DNA from: Paraspadella gotoi
Lineage: Eukaryota; Chaetognatha
Length of the DNA: 64,000 nucleotides
Direction of reading: 5' to 3'
Assembly: GCA_051294375.1 (NCBI GenBank)
Contig: CM119263.1
Coordinates: 15,974,532 to 16,038,531, forward strand
The notes under the pieces were generated by a model. That model did not search any database and was not told the DNA's origin. It saw only the letters and a program-made list of their open reading frames with translations. How positions within the stretch are numbered: the stretch's first letter is position 1; each line of letters begins with the position of its first letter. The position numbers and the translations under genes are program-made. This document shows, piece after piece, positions 12,070 through 24,500 of the stretch.

Positions 12070-12345
12070 AGATTGAGATTCTTTGTGTCATGTCGGGCCG
12101 ATTTGCAATTAAACGTTTAACCATAGTGGCAATTCATATGAAATCCGCATCGATCCGCCTCGCGTTTCAGGCGCGCACAGCGACCATATATTCGGCCATT
12201 TCCCAAAAAGCTTATTTGTTAACGTCAACGCCCGCCACATATTTCCGGGACGTCAACGGGCCAGAACGCTCCTCCGTCAAGGATGCGCCCTCTTTAGGCA
12301 TCGTCGTCTTTGACCCCAGGAAATAATTCTCGCCTCTCTAATGGG
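12070..12345. other. CpG-rich patch kept in four unit copies
   Basis: This patch is recognisable at about 22970-23225 (reverse), 30712-30980 (reverse) and 33650-33930 (+). It contains GTTAACGTCAACGCC and TGACGTCC-like (CRE-like) strings. A 78-codon + frame at 12090-12326 and a 29-codon - frame at 12212-12301 are open in copy 1, but indels interrupt both in other copies. Either coding use or promoter use is possible; neither is shown. Confidence 0.35.
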
Positions 12346-12404
12346 GATTTCAAGGGCACTGCGATAGGAGAGCCGAGAAAAAAGAAGAGGCAGGGCAGGG
12401 TGAG

Positions 12405-12492
12405 AAGAGAGAGAGAGAGAGAGAGAGAGAACGAGAGAGAGAGAGAGAGGGAGAGAGAGAGAGAGGAGAGAGAGAGGAGAGGAGAGAGAGAG
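12405..12492 (+). repeat. GA-rich microsatellite in unit copy 1
   Basis: (GA)n. The counterparts are a CT tract at about 22810-22910, a CT tract at about 30565-30652 and a GA tract at 33968-34060. Confidence 0.9.
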
Positions 12493-13736
12493 TTGATTTG
12501 CGGAGCGGAGAACCGTCTTTTGTCTCTCCTCTCTCTCTCACTGACTCATCTTTCATCTGTCGGGCTTAAACGTAGGTGAGAGTAACCGTTTAAGGCCTAA
12601 CGGGATTTTGAATTGTGGAATCGAGATCGAGAATTAACAGGAAATAATATATAATTTGCGGTTTCCTTACTTTAATCGTTTGTTCGGCATCCTGCACTAA
12701 ATAAATCGTTAATTAAAAAACTTTAATCTCTCAACTTAATAAGAAGTGCGCTCTGCTCTTATTTTTTTGAAAAAAAGTCGAATTTTATTTCTCTTGGCGC
12801 CGCTCGCTATTCTTTTTTGCCTTCTCATTCCTTTTTTTTTCTCTACTTCCACATGACTGTTTTTTTTTTCCCTTTCGCGTGCCAATTGTTCCCGATTCTG
12901 ACCGAAATGTCGCGTGAATCCGACTTACTTTTTTTTTCGCCGCCCTTCAGTATTTCTGGGGTGTTCGCTAAATAAAACTGGGCCGAACCGCGAAGGGCAC
13001 ACAACCCCCGTTCCTTTGAAACTCCTACTTTGCCCGAAGGTCTAGTTCTGGACCCTCCGATTTATCCTTCCGCCCCGACTACAAAAGGATTTTCACGGTC
13101 GTCTGTCCTAGGTTATTTACTCTTTTGAATGACTTTGGCCTTTTTTTTTTGTCTTTTCCTTTTGTTTTTTTTCTTTTCTAGTTTTTTTCACACTTTGGCC
13201 TAACTTTTCTTTTGCCTTTTTTAGGTTTTTTTTTGTTTTTTGTTTTTCGCTTCAAGTTCAACTCTTCTCGGGCGGGCTTTTTTTGCTTTGTCTTTTTTAG
13301 GCTCTTGGTCGCCCATGATTTTTCCCTTCTTCATTTCTTTTATCCTTCCTCCGATTCCCTAATTTTTTTTCCTTTTGCCTCATCGTTCTAATTCATCTCC
13401 TTTAGTCTATCATTCTCCTCGGTTTTTTTCTTCCCCGCATTAATCCATCTTGATTCCTCACCAAATGCATCATATTAAAATCGCTTTCGAATTAACACAA
13501 TGATGTCCGTGAGAATATAATATTTTTTAAAATGAGAGAAAATTCCGACGGACAAAGGAGCGGCAAACGAGAATTGGTCAAATTGAAACTTTAAATTTTA
13601 AAATATCGTCGAGAAAAAAAAAGTGTCATTAATAATTTCGTGACGGAGGAAAAACAAGAGAAGAATTAAGAAGAAAATGGGAGGAAAACAAGGAGAAGAA
13701 AGATTCATGAAACAAGAACGGTGGGATTACAATGAT

Positions 13737-14339
13737 GTTGCGCCGCAGTGACTTTATTTTTACGTTGTATTTCCCTTGATGATCTCATGATGAGAAATGA
13801 CATAAAGTGAGTAATAAACTTTCTTTGAATGCCCTTGTATAAATTGGTACGACAATATGAAAATATGCATTCATTTGATAAATAGCTATCTTTATCTTAA
13901 GGGCCCTCTATCACTATTACAAGATAATGTTATGCATCCCTGCAGCTTTCAATCAAGACTCACTCAAGTCTCAGTTTATTTTTTACCTCCAGAAGTACTT
14001 GCTTCCCGCTATAATAATGTTGGAAAATATTTCAAGAATGTTTCAATTGGTATGAAAATATCATACTGTAATTTGATAACATGCACTGCATCGAGTTTTT
14101 ATTCCTTATAGTTTTAGGATTTCTGAAGGCCGATCGCTAGCAGTCCATAGATTTGATGGTTTTTTTCTGTATTAACAAATGAGTATCAACTAATAAGGGC
14201 GAATTATTGCATTTTAAGCGGTAAGTGGGACATGGAACGGACAGACATGCGACCGACAGACAGACAAATGACCGACCGGACCGACAGACGACCGAAAAGT
14301 ACTTTAGAGGTTGCTCGGCACGAATACTCCGCGGCGCAC
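13737..14339 (+). mobile_element. Long TIR element (MITE-like), unit copy 1
   Basis: It starts GTTGCGCCGCAGT and ends near GCGGCGCA, so the termini are inverted repeats; the right one is slightly corrupted here. The right half holds a GACC/GACA minisatellite (about 14235-14300) and the middle contains an R1 segment in reverse. No transposase frame is present, so it would be non-autonomous. No target-site duplication could be identified. Confidence 0.55.
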
Positions 14340-14820
14340 TCTAAAAAAAAAGTTTGTTGGGCGAGCGACTATGAGCATCGCGGATCGAAGGAGGGGAAAG
14401 AGAGAGGAGAGGATTTATTCCTGGGAGGCGAAGACGAATTGATAATTAGGCGAATCGTTTGTTTTATTTTTTTGTTTTTTGTTTTGACTGAGAATAGGCT
14501 TAATCCTCGGAAAGGAAGCCAATTGGTTTCTTACGTCGGGAAAGATAATAAAATATATTTTTAATTTCTTTCCTTCAGTGTTCGTGATTTTCACATTTCA
14601 TAACACTGCATGGCATTTTCTCCTCTATTTCCATCGGTAAGCATTGCCTTCATGCAAAATTTTAGCCATGACAGTCTCCTATGCAAGGCGCTTGGGAATG
14701 ATAACGGTAAACACTAAACTAAATCCCAAATCAGTTTAAAAAAAATCGACTCATTGCACCAAAGCTCCTCGAAAACAAAGGATCTGAGTACCCACACATC
14801 GCTTGTTTTCTGCCATTCTA

Positions 14821-14908
14821 TGCCGGTAATAAGTATTATTATTATTATTATTATTCTTATTATTATTATTATTATTATTAATTATTTATTATTTATTATT
14901 TTTATTAT
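14821..14908 (+). repeat. (ATT)n microsatellite in unit copy 1
   Basis: An interrupted ATT/ATTT array. It marks where unit copies 1 and 2 stop being identical; counterparts are at about 20400-20485, 28150-28240 and 36348-36442. Confidence 0.9.
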
Positions 14909-15195
14909 TATGTATTAACCGTTTAGGATACTTTTTTTATAGATTTGAATAGAGCGGCCTGTAACACAGGGCTTCTCTCTTCCAGCGAAAGATAAATGAT
15001 TCGAGGAAAACCGTGATTCCGTCGCCGCGAATTCAACGCCGGATTCTTGATACACGGCGCGATCGGTGAAAGAAGAGGCGCTAATTAGAGGGGGAGGTTA
15101 AGAGGGCGCTGTTTGTTTGCGTGCGTGCGACTGTTTTTATGTTTATGTTTGGGAGAGGGGAATATTTTTTTTCACTACTGATGTTAAAAAAAATT

Positions 15196-15220
15196 TAAGA
15201 AAGAAAGAAACGAAGAGAAA

Positions 15221-15268
<48 letters not shown>

Positions 15269-15358
15269 AAAGAAAGAAAGAAAGAAGAAAGAAGAAAGAA
15301 AGAGAAAGAAAGAAAAAAGAAAGAAAAAAAGAAGAGAAGAAAGAAAGAAAGAAAAAAA
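15196..15358 (+). repeat. (AAAG)n microsatellite in unit copy 1
   Basis: An AAAG array with AAG and AAAAG variants. The mirrored CTTT array is at about 19945-20107; unit copy 5 has a purer array at 36718-36835. Confidence 0.95.
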
Positions 15359-15717
15359 TTAGAAAGAACAGAAAGTAAAAAATAGAGAAAGAACAGATTA
15401 AAACGAAAAATAGAGTGAAAACTTCAGAGTCGTCGACGTATTTTATTGCGACGCCCTTTTCTTTGTCTATTCAGGCAGGCTAAAAATAACACGGGAATGA
15501 TAGAGGACAGATCGAGATTAGACGGGGGGACGTCCGGGGACGGGTTAAGGTATGAACGCCCTGGTGGGTTTAGGGGGTGAACCCTTTTGCTCTGCAGATG
15601 GTGTCTGTACTTGTAGATTTTTGCCTCCCAAGCCACCCTTTGGCCTTTGCTTCTCCTTTAAACCTCAACGAAAAAGGGAAGGCAGGAACTCCCGGCTAAA
15701 AGCTCGACGGCCGATCG

Positions 15718-15990
15718 GAAGTGGGAATGGAAATGGAGAAATGGAAAGAAAATTGGTCGGGCGCTTCATTGTGTTAACTGGAAATGGAGAATGGAAAGAA
15801 ATTGACCAGGCGTTTCATTTTGTTAAATGGAATGGAGAATGGAAAGAAAATTGGTCGGGTGGCCTTCATTTTGTTAATGGAAATGGAGAATGGAAAGAAA
15901 ATTGGTCGGGGCGCTTCATTGGTGTTAATAATTGAAATTGTGTTAAACAAGAATTGGCCGGGCCTTCGTTGAGGAACTGGAAATGGCAAT
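15718..15990 (+). repeat. 51-bp minisatellite in unit copy 1
   Basis: About five units containing AATGGAAAGAAAATTGG, then a GTCGGGCG/CTTCATT part and GTTAA. Mirrored at 19313-19585; present again at 37205-37515. Confidence 0.85.
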
Positions 15991-17364
15991 GGAAGTAAAT
16001 TGGTCCGGGTACTTCATTGTAGAGAATTCTCATGGCGAACGGCTTTGATTCCACGGGAGTGAAAAATGCGAAGAACAAAGAAATTTAAAAGTTAAGATGG
16101 AAAAAGTGAAACGTGAGGAACAAAGGGAAGATTAAGAGTGGAAATAAAAGAATGAAAGTGCTAAGAAAAAATGGTCGGCTTAAGGTACGATAGAGCAAAT
16201 AAAAAAGGAACGCGAGCAATCAGGGTAACGGAACAAAACAGGATACAAACGATCTTTTTTTATGATTCTTTAGTTCCTCTCGTTCTTCTTTATTCTTTTT
16301 TATTCAATGCGTTTCCTTTTTTTTTCTATTTAACTTCCCTTTTTTCAAAACGGAAATCCACGCGCGAAAGCCAATGTGCGATCAAAAAAAAAAAACCGAA
16401 AAGAAAAAGAGCAAAGAGGTGAATAACAAAAATGAAGAGAGGAAAAGCTTTGACACGCCGCGCAGCGTGAAATAAAAAATCAAAAAACTAGATTTGTTTC
16501 TTACTTCATTTTCACGCGCAAATAATTTCAAAGCTATTTCCGTTGGGGAGTTTTCCTCTTCTGGAGTTGCAATCAAAATATAATAAAGACTTCTTTCTCT
16601 CATCTCATACCTCTCTCTCTCTCTTTCATCCTAAGTGGTCTTCTCTCCTCTCTCCCTTCACATAATCGCTCCATATTTCTCTCTGTTGACACTTGGATGT
16701 TACTATTTCTGAGACATCAACGTGAAATCCCCCATCGCGCTCAATTTAAGCATCGAACTGAGCCGAAATTTCGAACGATTTATCGAGTTTCAACAAACGC
16801 TACGTCGATACGCTATATTTCGACGCAAGTACGCGACGCTACGCTCGGGTTTTCGTTGCTGTCACATTGCGAATCTTACCTAATCGACCTGAATTTCGCG
16901 TCTTCGACTCGGCAGTTGCCAAAAGGAAACTCGCAATGCGAAAATCGGAGCGTGGAGAAGCGAACTAAAGCGGAAATGATGAAGCGAGAAGGCGAAGAGC
17001 GTGACTTAAAAAAAAAAGCGGAAATCGGTGGCATAAGAAACGGATTCTTGACGAGAACGAAACTGATATTCTCCAATCTCGGTCGACCGTGACAAATCCT
17101 CTTTTTCTTTTCTTTTTTTCTTACTTTTGTTTTTGTTTTTTTTTTTTAAAAAAAATCCGCGCCGACCGAAGGCAAGGCGAATGTGGAGGGAATTTATAGC
17201 GGAATCGGCTGCGGTTTGCTTCTTTGCGTCGGCAGGAATTTCGCCGTAAATCAAGAGGTTTCCCGTTCGATCCTCGTTTTTTCTCGACAAAACTACCATT
17301 TCGCATCTAAGCGTCATTGCCGGAATTCTAATGTGAAAAAATGAAAATAACATCCGTCAGACGT

Positions 17365-17389
17365 NNNNNNNNNNNNNNNNNNNNNNNNN
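17365..17389. other. Assembly gap, 25 N
   Basis: The left gap of the inverted-repeat centre. Confidence 0.99.
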
Positions 17390-17880
17390 AAGGACACACG
17401 AACTTTGGATTGACAGATGGACGTAAGTAGAAGGGAACGAAGGATCGCAAGGGAAGCGACGAAAAAGGTTCAAATCTTTCTCAGAGAAAAGGTGGGTGAC
17501 GTTTGAGGTGAGGTTGTGGTCTTAAGTTGCGGATCTCTCGGGCGAAGGATGTGGAGAGAAGAAAAGAGATTTGGAATACGAGGCTGAGAAATCGAAGAAC
17601 AAAAAGAGAATAATGAGGGAATTGAAAGAAGGGACGAGTCCATTCCTTCATCAGTCCCTCGGTCCGTCAGTCCTTCATTCGCCTCACTTTTCTTTTGTTT
17701 CCCTAATTCTATCCTCTCTCTCACTTTATTCTATTTGGTTTCGTCTCACTCTCTATTCAGTCCTGTCTCTCCCTCTCTCGACGATATTTTTTGCAAAAAC
17801 CTCCATCGATAAAAGTGAAGTTGATTAAATCAGGAACGTGCTCCTTTCTCGTTATTTCAAGCGGGGAATAAAATTCTCTT
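17390..17880 (+). repeat. Displaced second copy of 8960-9440
   Basis: This matches 8960-9440 in the same orientation, including GAACGAAGGATCGCAAGGGA, GAGGTTGTGGTCTTAAGTTG and TTATTTCAAGCGGGGAATAA. Single-base indels break the candidate exon of 8985-9055. It sits alone between two 25-N gaps, like a separate short contig. Confidence 0.85.
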
Positions 17881-17913
17881 CGTGCACACTTCTCTCTCTC
17901 TCGATCTCTCTCA

Positions 17914-17938
17914 NNNNNNNNNNNNNNNNNNNNNNNNN
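17914..17938. other. Assembly gap, 25 N
   Basis: The right gap of the inverted-repeat centre, preceded by a short CT run. Confidence 0.99.
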
Positions 17939-20034
17939 ACGTCTGACGGATGTTATTTTCATTTTTTCACATTAGAATTCCGGCAATGACGCTTAGATGC
18001 GAAATGGTAGTTTTGTCGAGAAAAAACGAGGATCGAACGGGAAACCTCTTGATTTACGGCGAAATTCCTGCCGACGCAAAGAAGCAAACCGCAGCCGATT
18101 CCGCTATAAATTCCCTCCACATTCGCCTTGCCTTCGGTCGGCGCGGATTTTTTTTAAAAAAAAAAAACAAAAACAAAAGTAAGAAAAAAAGAAAAGAAAA
18201 AGAGGATTTGTCACGGTCGACCGAGATTGGAGAATATCAGTTTCGTTCTCGTCAAGAATCCGTTTCTTATGCCACCGATTTCCGCTTTTTTTTTTAAGTC
18301 ACGCTCTTCGCCTTCTCGCTTCATCATTTCCGCTTTAGTTCGCTTCTCCACGCTCCGATTTTCGCATTGCGAGTTTCCTTTTGGCAACTGCCGAGTCGAA
18401 GACGCGAAATTCAGGTCGATTAGGTAAGATTCGCAATGTGACAGCAACGAAAACCCGAGCGTAGCGTCGCGTACTTGCGTCGAAATATAGCGTATCGACG
18501 TAGCGTTTGTTGAAACTCGATAAATCGTTCGAAATTTCGGCTCAGTTCGATGCTTAAATTGAGCGCGATGGGGGATTTCACGTTGATGTCTCAGAAATAG
18601 TAACATCCAAGTGTCAACAGAGAGAAATATGGAGCGATTATGTGAAGGGAGAGAGGAGAGAAGACCACTTAGGATGAAAGAGAGAGAGAGAGGTATGAGA
18701 TGAGAGAAAGAAGTCTTTATTATATTTTGATTGCAACTCCAGAAGAGGAAAACTCCCCAACGGAAATAGCTTTGAAATTATTTGCGCGTGAAAATGAAGT
18801 AAGAAACAAATCTAGTTTTTTGATTTTTTATTTCACGCTGCGCGGCGTGTCAAAGCTTTTCCTCTCTTCATTTTTGTTATTCACCTCTTTGCTCTTTTTC
18901 TTTTCGGTTTTTTTTTTTTGATCGCACATTGGCTTTCGCGCGTGGATTTCCGTTTTGAAAAAAGGGAAGTTAAATAGAAAAAAAAAGGAAACGCATTGAA
19001 TAAAAAAGAATAAAGAAGAACGAGAGGAACTAAAGAATCATAAAAAAAGATCGTTTGTATCCTGTTTTGTTCCGTTACCCTGATTGCTCGCGTTCCTTTT
19101 TTATTTGCTCTATCGTACCTTAAGCCGACCATTTTTTCTTAGCACTTTCATTCTTTTATTTCCACTCTTAATCTTCCCTTTGTTCCTCACGTTTCACTTT
19201 TTCCATCTTAACTTTTAAATTTCTTTGTTCTTCGCATTTTTCACTCCCGTGGAATCAAAGCCGTTCGCCATGAGAATTCTCTACAATGAAGTACCCGGAC
19301 CAATTTACTTCCATTGCCATTTCCAGTTCCTCAACGAAGGCCCGGCCAATTCTTGTTTAACACAATTTCAATTATTAACACCAATGAAGCGCCCCGACCA
19401 ATTTTCTTTCCATTCTCCATTTCCATTAACAAAATGAAGGCCACCCGACCAATTTTCTTTCCATTCTCCATTCCATTTAACAAAATGAAACGCCTGGTCA
19501 ATTTCTTTCCATTCTCCATTTCCAGTTAACACAATGAAGCGCCCGACCAATTTTCTTTCCATTTCTCCATTTCCATTCCCACTTCCGATCGGCCGTCGAG
19601 CTTTTAGCCGGGAGTTCCTGCCTTCCCTTTTTCGTTGAGGTTTAAAGGAGAAGCAAAGGCCAAAGGGTGGCTTGGGAGGCAAAAATCTACAAGTACAGAC
19701 ACCATCTGCAGAGCAAAAGGGTTCACCCCCTAAACCCACCAGGGCGTTCATACCTTAACCCGTCCCCGGACGTCCCCCCGTCTAATCTCGATCTGTCCTC
19801 TATCATTCCCGTGTTATTTTTAGCCTGCCTGAATAGACAAAGAAAAGGGCGTCGCAATAAAATACGTCGACGACTCTGAAGTTTTCACTCTATTTTTCGT
19901 TTTAATCTGTTCTTTCTCTATTTTTTACTTTCTGTTCTTTCTAATTTTTTTCTTTCTTTCTTTCTTCTCTTCTTTTTTTCTTTCTTTTTTCTTTCTTTCT
20001 CTTTCTTTCTTCTTTCTTCTTTCTTTCTTTCTTT

Positions 20035-20082
<48 letters not shown>

Positions 20083-20985
20083 TTTCTCTTCGTTTCTTTC
20101 TTTCTTAAATTTTTTTTAACATCAGTAGTGAAAAAAAATATTCCCCTCTCCCAAACATAAACATAAAAACAGTCGCACGCACGCAAACAAACAGCGCCCT
20201 CTTAACCTCCCCCTCTAATTAGCGCCTCTTCTTTCACCGATCGCGCCGTGTATCAAGAATCCGGCGTTGAATTCGCGGCGACGGAATCACGGTTTTCCTC
20301 GAATCATTTATCTTTCGCTGGAAGAGAGAAGCCCTGTGTTACAGGCCGCTCTATTCAAATCTATAAAAAAAGTATCCTAAACGGTTAATACATAAAATAA
20401 GGTAAATAATAATAAATAATATAATAATTAATAATAATAAAAATAATAATAATAAAATAATAATAATGAATAAATAATAATAATACTTATTACCGGCATA
20501 GAATGGCAGAAAACAGCGAATGTGTGGGTACTCAGATCCTTTATTTCTGAGGAGCTTTGGTGAATGAGTCGATTTTTTTTAAACTGATTTGGGTTTAGTT
20601 TAGTGTTTACCGGTTATCATTCCCAAGCGCCCTTGCATAGGAGACGGCTCATGGCTAAAATTTGCATGAAGGCAATGCTTACCGATGGAAATAGAGGAGA
20701 AAATGCCAGCAGTGTTAATAACCATGTGAAAATCCACGAACACTGAAGAAGAATTAAAAAATATATTTTATTATTTCTTTCCCGACTAAGAAACCAATTG
20801 GCTTCCTTTCCGAGGATTAAGCCTATTCCAGTCAAAACAACAAAAAAAAAACATAAAACAAATCGATCGCCTAATTATCAAATTCGTCTTCGCCTCCCAG
20901 GGAATAAATCCTCTCCTCTCTCTTTCCCCTCCTTCGATCCGCGATGCTCATTAGTCGCTCTGCCCTCAACAAACTTTTTTTTTGA

Positions 20986-21591
20986 GTTGCGCGCGAGTAT
21001 TCGGCCGAGCAACTCTAAAGTACTTTTCGTCGTCTGTCGGTCGGTCGGTCATTTGTCTGTCTGTCGGTCGCACGCGTTCATGTCCCACTTACCGCTAAAA
21101 TGCAATAATTCGCCCTTATTAGTTGATACGTCATTTGTTAATGAACATAGAAAAAAACCACAAATCTATGGACTGCTTAGCGATCGGCCTTTCAGAAATC
21201 CTAAAACTATAAGAGGAATAAAAGACTTCGATGCAGTGCATGGTTATAAATACAGTGAGTGATATTTTCCATACACAATTGAAACATTCTTTGAAATATT
21301 TCCACATTATTATACGGGAAGCAAGTACTTTCTGGAGGTAAAATAAACTGGAGACTTGTAGTGAGTCTTGATTGAAAGCTTGCAGGGTTATGGACATAAC
21401 ATTACTTGTAATAGTGATAGAGGCCTTAAAGATTAAAGTATATGCTTATTTATCAAATGAATGGATAATATTTTCATATTGCGTACCAATTTATACAAGG
21501 GATTAAAGAAAGTTTATTTACTCACGTAATGTCATTTCTTATCATAGAATCAAGGGAAATACACGTAAAAATAAAGTCACTGCGGCGCAAC
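20986..21591 (-). mobile_element. Long TIR element, unit copy 2
   Basis: The reverse-orientation counterpart of 13737-14339. The right-hand terminus GCGGCGCAAC at 21582-21591 is intact; the left one reads GTTGCGCGCGAG. Confidence 0.55.
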
Positions 21592-24500
21592 ATCATTGTA
21601 ATCCACACGTTCTGTTTCATGAATCTTTCTTCTCCTGTATTTTCCTCCCATTTTCTTCTTAATTCCTTCTCTTCGTTTTCCTCCGTCACGAAATTATTAA
21701 TGAACTTTTTTTTTCTCGACGTTTAAATATTTTTAAAAGTTTCAATTTGGAGCCAATCGTACGTATTGCCGCTCCTTCCTGTCCGTCGGAATTTTCTCAT
21801 CATTTTAAAAAATATTATATTTTCCACGGAATCATTTGTTAATTCGAAGCGGATTTTAATATGTGCGATTTGGTGAGGAATCAAAGATGGGATTAATGCG
21901 GGGAAGAAAAAAACCGAGAGAATGATAGACTAAAGGAGATGAATTAGGAACGATGAGGCAAAGGAAAAAAATTAGGGAATCGGAGGAAGGATGAAAAGAA
22001 ATGAAGAAGGGAAAACATGGGCGACCAAGAGCCTAAAAAAGGACAAAGCAAAAAAAGCGCCCGAAAGTTGAACTTGAAGCGAAAACAAAAAACAAAACAA
22101 AAACCTAAAAAGGCAAAGAAAAGTAGGCCAAAGTGTGAAAAAAACTAAAAGAAAAGAAAACAAAAGGAAAAACAAAAAAAAAAGGACAAAGTATTAAAAG
22201 AGTAAATAACCTAGGAACAGACGACCGTTTGAAAATCCTTTTGTAGCGGGGCGGAAGGATAAATCGGAGGGTTCCAAACTAGACTTCGGGGCAAAGTGGG
22301 TACAAAGGAAGGGGGTTGGTGCCTTCGCGTCGCCCCAGTTTTATTAAAGCGAACACCCCAGAAAATACTGAAGGGGGGAAAAAAAAAGTAATCGGATTCA
22401 CGCGACATTTGGTCGGAATCGGGAACAATTGGACGCGAAAAGGGAAAAAAAAAACGAGTCATGTGGAAGTAGAGAAAAAAAAAGGAATGAGAAGGAAAAA
22501 AGAAATAGCGAGCGGCGGCAAGAGAAATAAATTTTGCGACTTTTATTCAAAAAAATAAGAGACAGAACGCACTTCTATTACAGTTGAGAGATAAAGTTTT
22601 TTAATTAACGATTATTTAGTGCTAGGATGCGAAACAAACGATTAAAGCTAAGAAACCGTAAAATTTAATTATTCCTGTAATTCTGATCTCGATTCCAATT
22701 CAAAATGCCCGTTAGGCTTAAAGGTTCTCTTCACCTAGTTAAGCCCGACACGAGAAGATGAGCATGAGAGAGAGAGGAGAGACAGAAAAACGTTCTCGCT
22801 TCTCAGCAAATCAACGTCTCTCTCTCCTTCCTCTCTCTTTCTCTCTCTATCTCCTCTCTCTCTCTCTACTCTTCTCTCTCTCTCTTACTCTCTCTCTCTT
22901 CTCACCCCTGCTGCCTCTTCTTTTGTTCTCGGCTTACTCTCTATCCGTGCACCTTGAAATCCGCCATTAGAGGAGGCGAGAATTATTTCTCTGGGGTCAA
23001 AGCACGACGATGCCTAAAGAGGCGCATCTTGATCGGAGAGCGTTCTGTGGCCCTTGACGTCCGGAAATAATGATGGCGGGCGTTGACGTTAACAAATAAA
23101 GCTTTTGGAAATGGCCGAGATATATGGTCGCTGGCTAGCGGCCTGAAACGCGAGGCGGATTCGATGCGGAAATTTCATATGAATTCACTATTGTAAACGT
23201 TTAGATTGCAAATCGCCCGACATGGACACAAAGAATCTCAATCTTTTTTTTTTTTCTTTTCAGCGAAATGTAGAGAACTCGAACGTTGATGCCCAAAAAA
23301 AAAAACAAATTAGCGATGGTTTAAAAAAGAAGTAAGCGACGAATAAAAAGCTAAAATGTTCGAAACGCGATTCTTGACGCGTTGACGGTTTGTGCCATTG
23401 AACGACGCCTACAGCAATCGCCCAACCAATTGCACGTCAGCAGCACAAAAGCAAAAAAAAAAAAAAAGAAAGAAAATGAAAAAAGTATAAAAACAAAGGC
23501 CAAAGATGCGACAGCTTTTTTTAACCGCTTTCGTATTCATAGAGCTATAAATAAAGTCGGAAAACGGCTGAACATACTTAACCGGTTTGTGACTGAACGG
23601 CAAATCACGTACTTTCCCACACCATTCGTTGCCGAGTTGAATTCCTTAGAAATAACAGAATTTCTCCAATAAATCACCGACCACAAGAACATCATCACAA
23701 TCAACCAAAGATGATTCCTAATCGCGCTCATTCGCTCCCGTCCCGAAAAACGAAAGAATAATGAAAGAAATAATGAGCCGACGATTAAATCCTCCTAAAA
23801 AACATTTGGAGAAAGTTAAACACAGGCCAGGCGGAACGCCCTCTACTCTTCCTCTCGCTGCTGCGCAATCTAGTCTAATAACAGATTTGCGCTCTAGTCC
23901 TTGGATTTAGACTCTTCCTTGCAATTTCATTCCTCTGTTTTGCTTTCCGCAGGAATTCCTGCTCTTCTCCATTCCCATTTTATCACGTGCGTTTGATTTA
24001 CAACATTCCAAGATATTGTCTTCATTTGCATGAATCATGCTGCCGTTGCCTCTCGCGTTCCGCCAGCACTCATGTCGCTCTGCTCCGCTTTCGCTTGATG
24101 AGAAGCGAATCGCGTTTGGCAACGAAGAACTCACTTTAGCTTTCATACGTTAGTCTTGGGAACGTCCGACACGAAGAAGAGGGACGACGAACAACGACGA
24201 CGACGACGGACGACCATGAAAAATTTTAAGTGAATATCGACAGGGAATTTTATCGAAAAAACAACGAAAGACGAAAGAAAAATGACGAGGCCAGAATGAT
24301 GTCAGATAAAAATAGACCGGAGAATGACACGAGAGAAAGAAAATTAGAAACAAACAAAGAAACAATAAATACAAAAAAAAAAGATGGGCACGTAATAAAG
24401 AATGTATGGAAAAGAAACTGAGAACAAAACGAAGAGTTTGGGTGAAGAAGAAGGATATGACGAAGATTCGACAACGTGAAATATTAAACAGCAGGAATTT

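Larger units (their letters stand above)
9440..17364 (+). repeat. 8-kb repeated unit, copy 1 (+)
   Basis: This is the fullest copy of the unit that fills 9.4-38.9 kb. Landmarks in order: GA tract 9470-9625, CT tract 10628-10746, CpG-rich patch 12070-12345, GA tract 12405-12492, TIR element 13737-14339, ATT repeat, AAAG repeat, 51-bp minisatellite 15718-15990, and CG-rich 3' part 16690-17364. It ends at a 25-N gap after CGTCAGACGT. In copy 5 the same point continues into the sequence leading to the gene at 39326, so the unit looks like that gene's 5' flank. Confidence 0.85.
14909..17364 (+). repeat. Identical inverted-repeat arm, left
   Basis: This arm mirrors 17939-20394 exactly in coordinates (x maps to 35303 minus x). 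Open frames and their translations in the two arms agree throughout, so the roughly 2.45-kb arms look identical. 25-N gaps bound the centre on both sides. A 131-codon frame (16697-17092) and a 115-codon - frame (17006-17353) are open here, but indels disrupt them in unit copy 5, so I do not call them genes. Confidence 0.85.

Noticed and set aside
15117-15362. Lys-rich 81-codon frame and its mirror at 19941-20186
   Set aside because: It is the AAAG microsatellite translated; the mirror copy only repeats it.
16697-17092. 131-codon + frame in unit copy 1, identical in copy 2
   Set aside because: The copies are the same sequence used twice, so they give no independent support, and indels break the frame in copy 5.
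17006-17353. 115-codon - frame (and mirror 17950-18297) as a gene
   Set aside because: Looks protein-like in part, but contains a poly-Lys run from A-rich DNA and is disrupted in copy 5; no start or splice evidence.
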